DNA of 64,000 nt from Ottowia testudinis (GTDB taxonomy: Bacteria; Pseudomonadota; Gammaproteobacteria; Burkholderiales; Burkholderiaceae_C), in the NCBI RefSeq assembly GCF_017498525.1, contig NZ_CP071796.1, positions 2,914,001 to 2,978,000 on the forward strand. The letters run 5' to 3'. The notes beneath the pieces were generated by a model. That model saw only the letters and a program-made list of their open reading frames with translations. It had not been told where the DNA came from and made no database searches. Below are positions 20,180-29,445 of the stretch, piece by piece. Each line of letters opens with the position of its first letter. Positions within the stretch are counted from its first letter, which is position 1. The translations under genes and the position numbers were made by a program.

Positions 20180-20451
20180 GGCTGGGTGCGCAGCAGCCAC
20201 CAGAAGCCGCCCAGCGACACCACCAGAAAGGTCAGCACGCACACGGCCAGGCTGTGCATACCCAGCAGCGCCGCCACCAGCCAGCCCGCGCCCATGGCGC
20301 GCACCAGCGGGCCGGTGAACAGGCGGCTGTGCCGCTCGTCGCCCTCCTCACCCTGCCACAGCGTGATTTCGCCCTTCCACATCAGCCCGACGGCCAGCAT
20401 GCCCAGCACGAAGGCGAAGCCAAACCGCATCACCTCATAGGGCACGTCCAT
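20176..20451 (-). CDS. Small inner-membrane protein, unknown
   Basis: 91 residues with an N-terminal segment (FGFAFVLGMLAVGLMW), a charged loop (GEEGDERHSR) and two more C-terminal hydrophobic segments. The start overlaps the stop of the exported protein upstream and its stop overlaps the SUKH-like start, both as ATGA, so the three are tightly coupled. No known family recognised. Confidence 0.65.
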   Translation of the reverse strand: MDVPYEVMRFGFAFVLGMLAVGLMWKGEITLWQGEEGDERHSRLFTGPLVRAMGAGWLVAALLGMHSLAVCVLTFLVVSLGGFWWLLRTQP

Positions 20452-20963
20452 CAGCGCTTGAACCCGGCTTGTTTCTCGTAAGCGGCCGGGTCCTTGATGT
20501 AGACCGCATGGCGCTTTTCGGCGTCGCTGTAGTCGGTGGCCTGAATGGCCATGCCGCCGTCCCACGTCAGCGCAATCGGGCCGCCGGGCACCAGCTTGAG
20601 GTAGCCGTTGATCTGGGCGGGCACGTCGTAACCGGCAAAAGCATCCATCAACACGCGCTGGCGCAGCTTGCCGCGGATGGCGGGGCTGGCGAATTCGGCC
20701 AGCGCGATGCGCTCCATGCCCGGTTTGGCGCAGGTGGTGTCGGCCGTGCTGTAGAACAGCGACCAGGCGGCGTGGCTGGTGAAGTCTATGCACACGTGCG
20801 TCGGCTTTTGCCCGACGGATTTGCCAAGCCGAATGCCGGAATCGGGCGCGCCCTGGATCACCTGCCCGCCCTGCGCCAGCGCGGCGCCCGTGGCGGCCAG
20901 CAGGGCCACGGCCAAGAAGCCGCGCACCGTGTGCGTTGCCGGTTGATGCTCGAACTGCGTCAT
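20451..20963 (-). CDS. Exported protein of unknown function
   Basis: 170 residues with a signal peptide (FLAVALLAATGAALAQ) and two Cys residues in the mature part (HVCIDF and TTCAKPG). First gene of the coupled operon 20963-19868; ggaaagg precedes the ATG at 20963 (a slightly longer frame starts at 20981). No domain recognised. Confidence 0.65.
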   Translation of the reverse strand: MTQFEHQPATHTVRGFLAVALLAATGAALAQGGQVIQGAPDSGIRLGKSVGQKPTHVCIDFTSHAAWSLFYSTADTTCAKPGMERIALAEFASPAIRGKLRQRVLMDAFAGYDVPAQINGYLKLVPGGPIALTWDGGMAIQATDYSDAEKRHAVYIKDPAAYEKQAGFKR

Positions 20964-20985
20964 CGTTGATTTCCTTTCCAACCGG

Positions 20986-21669
20986 TCAGCGGCGCCGGTA
21001 CACGCCTTGAAAACTCACGTTCAGGCCGCCGCAGCCGCTTTCTTGCGTGACTTCGAGCTGCGCGCTGCGCAGCCGCCACATGGCGGTGCAGCCGCCGCCG
21101 TCAAAGTGCGCCTGGCCATCGACCACGCGGGCGATGCCGCGCATCTCGCCGCTGTTGGCGGTGTCGCCGCCGACCCAGCTGGCCGCGCCACTGACGGCGA
21201 TCTCGCCACCGCTCAGGCCCACCAGCAACAGCTCGTCGTCGCTGTCGCCCGGCGTGCGTGCGCCATTGGCGGGCTTGCGCCAGCGGCCGGTCCAAACCGC
21301 TTCGGGGGCGGACGCGGGCGCCACGCGCGCCAGCAGCGCCTGGCGGCCGGTATAGGCGCGCTGCAGGCAGGGTTGGTCGCCGTTGCAACTGGAAATGTCA
21401 CCGGCCATCAACCAATCGCGCTGCCAGGCCGCAACCGCCGACTTGCGCGGGCCAGCACGGGTAAGCGCGCTCTGATAGTCGCTGGCCATGCGCTCGTCCA
21501 GCGCGGAAAGCGCGGCGTCGGCACACACCGCGCGCTCGTTCGGCGTCTTGGCGCGCTGGCAATCGAAACTAGCGGCCCATGCGGACGCAGCCAGCGTCAG
21601 CCCACAGACCCCTGCCCACGCCAGCAGTTGCGCGCGCAGGGCGCGGCGCATGAAGAAAGACGTTGACAT
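20986..21669 (-). CDS. Exported LprI/DUF1311-like protein
   Basis: 227 residues: signal peptide ending SAWAA, then FDCQRAKTPNERAVCADAALSALDERMASDYQ, the pattern of the lysozyme-inhibitor LprI N-terminal (DUF1311) domain with conserved Cys residues, and a C-terminal region of about 120 residues with more Cys. Start uncertain: ATG at 21669 is chosen because the palindrome at 21717 then lies upstream; ATG at 21720 would place it in the gene, and ATG at 21651 is also possible. Likely periplasmic; true inhibitor activity not shown. Confidence 0.65.
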   Translation of the reverse strand: MSTSFFMRRALRAQLLAWAGVCGLTLAASAWAASFDCQRAKTPNERAVCADAALSALDERMASDYQSALTRAGPRKSAVAAWQRDWLMAGDISSCNGDQPCLQRAYTGRQALLARVAPASAPEAVWTGRWRKPANGARTPGDSDDELLLVGLSGGEIAVSGAASWVGGDTANSGEMRGIARVVDGQAHFDGGGCTAMWRLRSAQLEVTQESGCGGLNVSFQGVYRRR

Positions 21670-21716
21670 CGGCATTGGCATGGCGGCGCGAAAGTTAGCA
21701 CCGCCCCGGCGCCGCG

Positions 21717-21738
21717 TCATCGTTCAGATGAACGATGA
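21717..21738. promoter_or_regulatory. Palindromic operator candidate, site D
   Basis: Perfect 10-bp arms TCATCGTTCA-GA-TGAACGATGA. The core TCGTTCA-N2-TGAACGA matches sites A-C with A/G and C/T changes. It lies about 50 bp upstream of the LprI-like gene. Confidence 0.55.
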
Positions 21739-21760
21739 CCGGCTCGTGCCGCCAATGACC

Positions 21761-21820
21761 ATTATTTTTGGGCGCTCGCGCTTGCCCAGAAAGCGCGAGC
21801 AGCTATTTTAACGATAGCAA
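21761..21820. repeat. Hairpin repeat copy (intergenic, inverted)
   Basis: attatttttgggcgctcgcgcttgccc, loop, aaagcgcgagcagctattttaacgatag; between the LprI-like and DUF937 genes. Confidence 0.9.
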
Positions 21821-21875
21821 TCGCATCGGGCGAGCCATTCGGTGGTGGGCACGCCGCAGCCAACTCAAGCCTCGC

Positions 21876-22547
21876 TCAACGCCGCCCGCCCAGCAGGCTG
21901 CCGCCGATCTTCAGCAAGTCGCCGATGTCCAGCTTGCCGTCGCCGTTCTGGTCCAGCACGGCGTTCAGCAGGCCGCCGCCCAGGCCGCCCTGGTTTTGTA
22001 CGCGGGCGTGCTCCTGGCCCAGCGCGCTACCCAGGCTGCCGGCGTCCATGTTGCGCGCCATCACCTGCTTGGCCAAGAAAGCCATGACGATGGGCGCCAG
22101 AATTTTCAGCAGGTTGCCGGCCTGACCGCTGCTCATGCCCGTGGCCTGGCCCAAGCCGGCTTCAGCGCGCGGCTGGGCGCCGCCGAAGATATGGCCCAGG
22201 ATGCCGCCCGCGTCCACCTGACGGCTGGCCGGCGCACCGCCGCCCAGCACGGCGCCCAGCAGACCACCCAGGCCACCCGCGCCCTGACCGCCGCCCAGCA
22301 AGCCACCCAGCAAGCCGCCCAAATCCATCGCCCCGGCGCCGGCGTGGTCGCGCTGCAGCGCGTTGAGCAAGGCGCCCGCGCCGCCGGGCTGCTGCGCGTT
22401 CTGGCCCAGCGCGCCGACGATCATGGGCAGCGCGGCGGCAATGGCGCTGGCGGCGGTATTGGGATCGGTGCCCAGTTGCTGGGCAATCTGGCCGGTGGGC
22501 GCACCTTGCAACTGGCGCAGCAGGTCGTCGACGAGGGAGCCGTTCAT
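21876..22547 (-). CDS. DUF937 family protein
   Basis: 223 residues. The N-terminal part (LVDDLLRQLQGAPTGQIAQQ, then TAASAIAAALPMIVGALGQNA) is the DUF937 domain, the middle is Gly/Leu-rich (GGLLGGLLGGG repeats), and the C terminus ends with a single EF-hand-like calcium loop, DQNGDGKLDIGD, and GGSLLGG. ATG at 22547 is preceded by a good ribosome site. Function unknown; such proteins are small, abundant and possibly cell-surface or stress related. Confidence 0.75.
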   Translation of the reverse strand: MNGSLVDDLLRQLQGAPTGQIAQQLGTDPNTAASAIAAALPMIVGALGQNAQQPGGAGALLNALQRDHAGAGAMDLGGLLGGLLGGGQGAGGLGGLLGAVLGGGAPASRQVDAGGILGHIFGGAQPRAEAGLGQATGMSSGQAGNLLKILAPIVMAFLAKQVMARNMDAGSLGSALGQEHARVQNQGGLGGGLLNAVLDQNGDGKLDIGDLLKIGGSLLGGRR

Positions 22548-22665
22548 GGCGTGGTCCTTCCTGTGTGGATTTCTGACAGCACCCATCGTAGCCGCCGGGG
22601 GCATGCGGCGGCACCCCACGGCGCCCTACACTTGCCACAAACTACCGAGAAGGAGCCTTGGCACC

Positions 22666-23427
22666 ATGCGCGTTTCCAACAAATCGATCATCGTCACCGG
22701 CGCCGGTGGCGGCATCGGCGAGGGCATTGCGCGCCGCCTGGCGGCCGAAGGCGCGCGCGTCATCGTCAACGACCTGCAGGCCGCGCTGGGCGAAAAGGTC
22801 ACGGCCGATATGCAGGCCGCCGGAGGGCAGGCCCGCTTCGTGGCGGGCGACGTGACGCAAGGCGCCGACTGGCAGACGCTGGTCGCCGCCGCGCAGGACT
22901 TCGGCGGCCGGCTCGACGTGATCGTCAACAACGCCGGCTGGACGCACCGCAACCGCCCGCTGCTGGAGGTGAGCGAGGCCGAGTTCGACAAGGTCTACGA
23001 CGTCAACATGAAGAGCATCTACTGGAGCGCCATCCACGGTGTGCCCGCGCTGCAGCAAGCCGGTGGCGGCAGCTTCATCAACATCGCGTCCACCGCCGGC
23101 GTGCGCCCGCGCCCGGGGCTGACCTGGTACAACGGCAGCAAGGCGGCGGTCATCGTCACCTCGAAGTCGATGGCGGCCGAACTGGGGCCGCTGAACATCC
23201 GCGTGAACTGCATCAACCCGGTGTTCAACCCCGACACGGGCCTGTCGGCCGAGTTCGCCGGCGGCCCGCTGGACGAGGAGCGCAAGGCCAAGTTCCGCGC
23301 CACCATTCCGCTGGGGCGCTTTTCCACCGCGCTCGACGTTGCCAACGCCGCGCTCTACCTGGCCAGCGACGAGGCGGCCTTCATCAGCGGCGTGTGCATC
23401 GAGGTGGACGGAGCGCGCTGCGTGTGA
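22666..23427 (+). CDS. SDR family oxidoreductase
   Basis: 253 residues, a classical short-chain dehydrogenase/reductase. NAD(P)-binding motif TGAGGGIG near residue 13, NNAG near 90, catalytic Ser in NIASTAG and the YxxxK pair in WYNGSKAA. The C terminus has ASDEAAFISGVCIEVDGA, typical of 3-oxoacyl-ACP or glucose dehydrogenase-like SDRs. The substrate is not defined. ATG at 22666 follows aaggag at 22650. It starts divergently from the DUF937 gene. Confidence 0.88.
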   Translation: MRVSNKSIIVTGAGGGIGEGIARRLAAEGARVIVNDLQAALGEKVTADMQAAGGQARFVAGDVTQGADWQTLVAAAQDFGGRLDVIVNNAGWTHRNRPLLEVSEAEFDKVYDVNMKSIYWSAIHGVPALQQAGGGSFINIASTAGVRPRPGLTWYNGSKAAVIVTSKSMAAELGPLNIRVNCINPVFNPDTGLSAEFAGGPLDEERKAKFRATIPLGRFSTALDVANAALYLASDEAAFISGVCIEVDGARCV

Positions 23428-23437
23428 GCGCGCTCTC

Positions 23438-23495
23438 AAGACAAATAGGCCGCTAGCGCCCGCCCATCAAGCGCGGGCAGCTATCATTTCAGGAT
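23438..23495. repeat. Hairpin repeat copy (intergenic, inverted)
   Basis: caagacaaataggccgctagcgcccgccc, loop, caagcgcgggcagctatcattt, between the convergent SDR and TlpA-like genes. Confidence 0.85.
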
Positions 23496-23514
23496 TATCG
23501 AGCGGCGCACCGGA

Positions 23515-24036
23515 TCACACCCAGCGCGCCAGATCCGCCACGTCCTCGGCGAACAACTGCCCTTTTTCCGCCTGCACCACGCGCCCGTCCTTGCCGCGCA
23601 CCACGGTCACGGGCAGGCCATCGGGCTTGGGGTAGGCGCGCGCCACCTCGGGGCTGGTCCACACGGCGGGAAAGGTGTAGCCCTTCTGGCGCAGGTAGTT
23701 GGCCGCGTCTTCAGGCCTCTTGTCGATCGACAGCGCCAGCATGCGCAAGCCGCGCCCTTGCTGCGCCGCCCACAATTTCTGCATCTCGGGGCTTTGCTGG
23801 GCACAGAAGGGACACCAGCTGGCCCACCAGTACAGCACCAGCGCATGCCCTTCCGCCTGCGCCGGCTCGAAGCGGCCGCCGCCCAGCAAGGGCACGCCGG
23901 CCAAGGGATACGGCGTGCCCAGCACCGGCAAGGCAGCAGCGGCGGGCTTTTGCCCCCTGGCCGACGCGGCGGCCAGCGTTCCTACGGCGGCACCAGCTTG
24001 CAGCAGCTGGCGGCGTGACAGGGCGATGCGGTGCAT
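23515..24036 (-). CDS. TlpA-like thiol-disulfide reductase, exported
   Basis: 173 residues. A Tat-like leader (SRRQLLQAGAAVG) is followed by a thioredoxin-fold domain with the active site WWASWCPFCAQQSPE and the cis-Pro segment DGLPVTVV. It is probably periplasmic and reduces disulfides, for example in cytochrome c maturation or metal-enzyme assembly. Divergent from moaA with 104 bp between the starts. ATG at 24036 is chosen; 14 further upstream codons are open. Confidence 0.82.
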   Translation of the reverse strand: MHRIALSRRQLLQAGAAVGTLAAASARGQKPAAAALPVLGTPYPLAGVPLLGGGRFEPAQAEGHALVLYWWASWCPFCAQQSPEMQKLWAAQQGRGLRMLALSIDKRPEDAANYLRQKGYTFPAVWTSPEVARAYPKPDGLPVTVVRGKDGRVVQAEKGQLFAEDVADLARWV

Positions 24037-24127
24037 GGCGAAATCCTTGGAGCGGTGTGAGAGCCCGATGCGTCTCATGGTAGCGCGGCCCTATGGCCTT
24101 GCCGCGCAGCGGAATCCAGCGCTTTGG

Positions 24128-24133
24128 GATAAT
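24128..24133 (+). promoter_or_regulatory. Candidate -10 element next to the moaA start
   Basis: GATAAT within gggataattt lies only 7 bp before the moaA ATG, so transcription from it would give a leaderless or near-leaderless mRNA. No good -35 at normal spacing was found. Confidence 0.35.
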
Positions 24134-24140
24134 TTGCCCC

Positions 24141-25286
24141 ATGGGTGAACGCGTCATTCCCTTGGTTGATCACCGCACCGTCGGGCTGGCGGTGCCGGCA
24201 TCGGCCGCACCCGCGCCCGCGGGGATGCTGGTCGATGCACGCGGTCGCCCCCTGCGCGACTTGCGCATCAGCGTCACCGACCGCTGCAACTTCCGCTGCA
24301 GCTATTGCATGCCCAAGGAAGTCTTCAACAGCGAATACACCTGGCTGCCGCACAGCGCCCTGCTCTCGTTCGAGGAAATCACCCGGCTGGCCACGCGCTT
24401 CGTGGGGCTGGGCGTGCAAAAGCTGCGCCTGACAGGCGGCGAGCCGCTGCTGCGCAAGGGGCTGGAAACGCTCGTCGCCCAGCTGGCCCTGTTGCGCACG
24501 CCCGATGGCCAGGCGCTGGACATCACGCTGACCACCAACGGATCGCTGCTGGCGCGCAAGGCGGCGGCGCTGAAGGCCGCTGGCCTGAACCGCGTCACCG
24601 TCAGCCTGGACGGGCTGGATGACGCCACCTTCCGCGCCATGAACGACGTCGACTTTCCGGTGGCCGATGTGCTGGCAGGCATTGAGGCCGCGCGCGCGGC
24701 GGGGCTGGGGCCGGTCAAGGTCAACATGGTGGTCAAGCGCGGCACCAACGACGACCAGATCCTGCCCATGGCGCGGCACTTTCGCGGCACTGGCATTGTG
24801 CTGCGCTTCATCGAATACATGGACGTGGGGGCCACGAACGGCTGGCGCATGGACGAGGTGCTGCCCTCGGCCGAGGTCGTCCAGCGCCTGCAATCCGAAT
24901 TCGCGCTGGTGCCGCTGCAGGCCAGCGCGCCGGGCGAAACCGCCGAGCGCTGGGGCTACGCCGGCGCCGACGGCCGGCACGACCCCGCCTTGGGCGAAGT
25001 CGGCTTCATCAGCAGCGTCACGCAGGCGTTTTGCGGCGACTGCAACCGCGCGCGGCTGTCGATGGACGGCAAGCTGTTTCTGTGCCTGTTCGCCGGCCAG
25101 GGGTACGACCTGCGCGCCCTTTTGCGCGATGACGTGCGCGGCGGCGTGGATGATGCCCAGCTCGACGCGGCCATCGCCGCCATCTGGCAGGGCCGCAGCG
25201 ACCGCTACAGCGAACTGCGCGCCAGCTTACCGGCCGATGTTCAGCAGGCGGTGCGGCGGGTGGAGATGAGTTACATCGGTGGATAG
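24141..25286 (+). CDS. moaA: GTP 3',8-cyclase, molybdenum cofactor synthesis
   Basis: Radical SAM enzyme that converts GTP to 3',8-cyclo-GTP, the first step of molybdopterin synthesis. 381 residues. The N-terminal cluster motif is CNFRCSYC (Cys 49, 53, 56), followed by [10 protein letters not shown]; the C-terminal second Fe-S cluster is at FCGDCNRAR with a third Cys in LFLCLF. The protein ends in YIGG, the conserved GG tail. ATG at 24141 is just after a -10-like box. The Moco genes mobA and moeA lie downstream on the same strand, interrupted by a repeat-rich segment and a GNAT gene. Confidence 0.95.
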   Translation: MGERVIPLVDHRTVGLAVPASAAPAPAGMLVDARGRPLRDLRISVTDRCNFRCSYCMPKEVFNSEYTWLPHSALLSFEEITRLATRFVGLGVQKLRLTGGEPLLRKGLETLVAQLALLRTPDGQALDITLTTNGSLLARKAAALKAAGLNRVTVSLDGLDDATFRAMNDVDFPVADVLAGIEAARAAGLGPVKVNMVVKRGTNDDQILPMARHFRGTGIVLRFIEYMDVGATNGWRMDEVLPSAEVVQRLQSEFALVPLQASAPGETAERWGYAGADGRHDPALGEVGFISSVTQAFCGDCNRARLSMDGKLFLCLFAGQGYDLRALLRDDVRGGVDDAQLDAAIAAIWQGRSDRYSELRASLPADVQQAVRRVEMSYIGG

Positions 25287-25291
25287 ACATC

Positions 25292-25380
25292 CCCCCTGAG
25301 TCGCCTGCGGCGCCTTCCCCCCAGGGGGACAACGCTGGCGCTCGGGGGGACCCCGAGCGCGGCGTACCAGGATGGCCTGC
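25292..25380. repeat. GC-rich dispersed repeat
   Basis: cccccctgagtcgcctgcgg, then ccttccccccaggggg..., is related to the segment at 52930-53020 in inverted orientation (ccttccccc plus ccctgag). It ends at a truncated nucleotidyltransferase remnant. Confidence 0.6.
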
Positions 25381-25381
25381 T

Positions 25382-25594
25382 CCGCGGCCTTCTGATTGCT
25401 GGTTCGAGCAGGTGGTGGTGGGCAGCACCGGCCGCATGGCGGTCATGCGCACCGTCGATCCGCGCACCTTCGTCGAATTCAAGCGCTGGATCGGGGGTCA
25501 AACCTCCCGTCCTGCGGCACGCCGCCAGCGCGATGCGCGGCAGGCCGAGATCGTCCAGCGGCTGCTGGACGAAAGTTTGTTAGGCTTGGTGTGA
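25382..25594 (+). pseudogene. 3' remnant of an NTP_transf_8 nucleotidyltransferase-like gene
   Basis: An open frame of about 70 codons encodes VVVGSTGRMAVMRTVDPRTF, then FKRWIGGQ and RQRDARQAEIVQRLLDE, resembling the C-terminal end of GSU2403-like nucleotidyltransferase proteins (NTP_transf_8). The rest of such a gene (usually over 250 codons) is missing; the segment upstream is the GC-rich repeat, so a deletion at the repeat is likely. A GTG at 25412 could start a 60-residue fragment. Family assignment rests on memory of the C-terminal motif. Confidence 0.5.
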
Positions 25595-25595
25595 C

Positions 25596-25790
25596 ATGGT
25601 CATCAACGGATTGTGGGCATTCTGGCTCATCTGGGTTCTTGCTGGGTGGCTGGCGCACCATCCACCACCTTTCAGTGGACGCCCGCCGTTGCCTTTGTGG
25701 AACCGACGTGGCCTAACGCGCCATGGATGGTTCTTTCTAGTTGCAGCCATCTTGTGGCTGATTATTTTTGAGCTTGCGCATGCTCGTTGA
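25596..25790 (+). CDS. Small membrane protein, unknown
   Basis: 64 residues with two hydrophobic stretches ([16 protein letters not shown] and [19 protein letters not shown]) separated by a Pro-rich loop. It starts one base after the stop of the nucleotidyltransferase remnant and its end overlaps the mobA start by 11 bp, suggesting coupling. It could be real or a relic of the truncated locus. Confidence 0.45.
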   Translation: MVINGLWAFWLIWVLAGWLAHHPPPFSGRPPLPLWNRRGLTRHGWFFLVAAILWLIIFELAHAR

Positions 25791-26433
25791 CAACAGCCTC
25801 CATGGCGCTCCTCCCATCACCGCCCTCCTCCTCGCCGGCGGCCGCGGCAGCCGTATGGGCGGGGTCGACAAGGGGCTGCAGAACTACCACGGCACGCCGC
25901 TGGCGCTGCATGCGCTGATGCGCGTGCAGCAGCAGACGCTGCCGCCCGCCGAGGTGATGATCAACGCCAACCGCAACCTGGCGGCGTATGAATCGTTCGG
26001 CGTGCCGGTGTGGCCCGATTCGCTGCCCGAATTCGCGGGGCCGCTGGCCGGCTTCCTGACGGGCCTGGAGCGGTGCGAAACGCCGCTGCTGCTGACGCTG
26101 CCGTGCGACGTGCCCCAGTTTCCGCTATCGCTTTGCGAGCGGCTGGCGCAGGCCCTGACCGGGCAAGACGCCGAAATCGCCATGGTCTCGGCGCCCGAGA
26201 CCGACGACACGGGTGCCACGCGGCTGCGCCCGCAACCCGTGTTTTGCCTGCTGCGCGCCAGCCTGCTGGAAAGCCTGGTGCGCTTCACCCACGGCGGCGG
26301 GCGCAAGATCGACGCGTGGACGGCGCAGCACCGCCAGGTGCTGGTGCCGTTCAACGAGCCTGGCGACGACCCGCGCGCCTTCGCCAACGCCAACACGCTG
26401 GCCGAGCTGCGCGCGCTCGAACAGCACCGATAA
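25780..26433 (+). CDS. mobA: Molybdenum cofactor guanylyltransferase
   Basis: Adds GMP to Mo-molybdopterin to give the MGD cofactor of DMSO-reductase-type enzymes. 217 residues. The nucleotide-binding motif [17 protein letters not shown] is at the N terminus; [12 protein letters not shown] and LPCDVPQFP (metal-binding Asp) follow. ATG at 25780 (MLVDNSLHG) is preferred over TTG at 25768. Followed by a GNAT gene 16 bp downstream, then moeA. Confidence 0.93.
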   Translation: MLVDNSLHGAPPITALLLAGGRGSRMGGVDKGLQNYHGTPLALHALMRVQQQTLPPAEVMINANRNLAAYESFGVPVWPDSLPEFAGPLAGFLTGLERCETPLLLTLPCDVPQFPLSLCERLAQALTGQDAEIAMVSAPETDDTGATRLRPQPVFCLLRASLLESLVRFTHGGGRKIDAWTAQHRQVLVPFNEPGDDPRAFANANTLAELRALEQHR

Positions 26434-26449
26434 CGAAAGGAGACTCCCC

Positions 26450-26968
26450 ATGCCCGCCGACGTGACCATCCGCCTGCTGACCGACACCGACCTGTCCGCC
26501 TACAAGGCGCTGCGCGACGTGGGCCTGCAGCACGACCCCGAGGCCTTCACCAGCGACTTCGATACCGCGAGCGCGCTGCCGCCCGCCACCTACGCCACGC
26601 GCCTGGGGCAGCCGCCCGACGACCACTTCATCCTGGGCGCGTTCGACGCCAGCGGCGCCATGCTGGGCGCGGTGGTGTGCGAACGCCAGGCGCGTTTGAA
26701 GAAGCGACATGAGGCCGAACTGGTCGGCATGATCATCGCGCCCGAGGCACGCAGCCGCGGCATTGGCAAGGCGCTGCTGAAAGAGTTCGACACCCTGGTG
26801 CGCCAGCTGCCCGGGCTGGAGCAGGTGGTATTGAGCGTCACCGCCAGCAACGCCGCCGCCGTGCGCCTGTACGAAGGCGCGGGCTTCGTGCGCTATGGCC
26901 TGCAGCCGCGCGCCACCCAAGTCGATGGCGTGTACCACGACAAGGCGTGGATGATGAAGCAGCTTTGA
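26450..26968 (+). CDS. GNAT family N-acetyltransferase
   Basis: 172 residues. Acetyl-CoA binding motif A is visible as VGMIIAPEARSRGIGKALLKE, with the following SVTASNAAAVRLYEGAGF typical of GNAT enzymes. The ribosome site aaaggag lies 8 bp before ATG 26450. It sits between mobA and moeA in the same direction and is likely cotranscribed, but a role in cofactor synthesis is not known for this family. Confidence 0.85.
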   Translation: MPADVTIRLLTDTDLSAYKALRDVGLQHDPEAFTSDFDTASALPPATYATRLGQPPDDHFILGAFDASGAMLGAVVCERQARLKKRHEAELVGMIIAPEARSRGIGKALLKEFDTLVRQLPGLEQVVLSVTASNAAAVRLYEGAGFVRYGLQPRATQVDGVYHDKAWMMKQL

Positions 26969-27020
26969 TTTTGATAGCTGCTCGCGCTTTCTGGACAAGC
27001 GCTAGCGCCCCATTTGATTA
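26967..27020. repeat. Hairpin repeat copy (intergenic)
   Basis: gattttgatagctgctcgcgcttt, loop, acaagcgctagcgccccatttgatt; between the GNAT gene and moeA. Confidence 0.9.
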
Positions 27021-27040
27021 GTACCCCTCGCATCCCCACC

Positions 27041-28381
<1,341 letters not shown>

Positions 28382-28406
28382 ACTGGCGCGCCCCAGCGTC
28401 GCTGCT

Positions 28407-29378
28407 TCAATCCAGCGTGATCTTCAAGTCCTTGATCAGCTGGTGCCAGCGCGTCACCTCGGACTTGAGCAGCGCGGCGTAGTCAGCCGAGCTGTTGCCC
28501 ACGGGCTCGACGCCGAACTCGATCATTTTCTGCCGTGTAGCGGGGTGCTGGATGGCGGCGGCCACCTGCTTTTGCAGCGCGGCCTGCACATCGGCGGGCA
28601 GGCCAGCGGGCGCCACCAGGCCCACCAGCGCGGCGGTTTCGACGCCCTTGAAGCCGAGTTCGCCGAACGTCGGCACGTCGGGCAGTTGCGGCAGGCGCTT
28701 GTCGTTGGCCACCGCCAGCGGGCGGATCTTGCCCGACTTGATGAAGCCCGCGCCCGCGGCCATGTCGACCATCATCACCGGGATCTGCCCGCCCGCCAGG
28801 TCGCCCAGCGCGGGCGCCGCGCCGCGGTAGGGGATGTGCACCATGTGCAGCTTGGCGGTGTTCTTGAGCATTTCCATCGCCAGGTGGTGCGGGCTGCCGG
28901 CGCCGGCCGAGCCGTAGCTGATCTTGCCGGGTGCCGCCTTGGCCTTGGCGATGAAGTCCCTGGCGTCCTTGGCGTCCGAAGCGGGGCCAGCGACCAGGAT
29001 CATCGGAAAGCGCCCCATCAGCGTGACGGGCGTCAGGTCCTTGTCGGGGTGGTAGCTCAGTTTGCTGTACAGCGCCGTATTGAACACCATGGTGCCGTTG
29101 TCGGCCGACAGCACGGTGTAGCCGTCGGCCGCAGCGCGCGCCACTTCAGACGCGGCAATGGCCGTGTTGCCGCCGGGCTTGTTCTCGATCACCACCGGCT
29201 GGCCGATTTGCGTGGACAGCTGCTGGCCGATGGTGCGGGCCAGAAAATCCGCCCCGCCGCCGGCCGGGTACGGCACCAGCCAGCGGATGGGCTTGGACGG
29301 ATAGGCCTGCGCCGTGGCGGCGGTGGCGCCTAGCGCCAGCGGCAGGCCAACGAGAACGGCGGAGAGAACAGACTTCAT
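28407..29378 (-). CDS. Bug-family tripartite tricarboxylate transporter substrate-binding protein
   Basis: 323 residues with a Sec signal peptide (LVGLPLALGATAATAQA). The mature part starts YPSKPIRWLVPYPAGGGADF and contains NKPGGN and GYTVL-type segments of the TctC/Bug family, periplasmic proteins that bind carboxylates or other small organic acids. ATG at 29378 has an aagg ribosome site; ATG at 29399 is possible. No TctA/B permease genes are adjacent, as is common for the many orphan Bug proteins in these bacteria. The IclR regulator next door is transcribed divergently and may control it. Confidence 0.9.
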   Translation of the reverse strand: MKSVLSAVLVGLPLALGATAATAQAYPSKPIRWLVPYPAGGGADFLARTIGQQLSTQIGQPVVIENKPGGNTAIAASEVARAAADGYTVLSADNGTMVFNTALYSKLSYHPDKDLTPVTLMGRFPMILVAGPASDAKDARDFIAKAKAAPGKISYGSAGAGSPHHLAMEMLKNTAKLHMVHIPYRGAAPALGDLAGGQIPVMMVDMAAGAGFIKSGKIRPLAVANDKRLPQLPDVPTFGELGFKGVETAALVGLVAPAGLPADVQAALQKQVAAAIQHPATRQKMIEFGVEPVGNSSADYAALLKSEVTRWHQLIKDLKITLD

Positions 29379-29445
29379 GGCGAAAACCTTGATGCGCATC
29401 AAAGCGCGTAATACTACTTCCCATGGCGCAACCCTTGCTCCGGAT

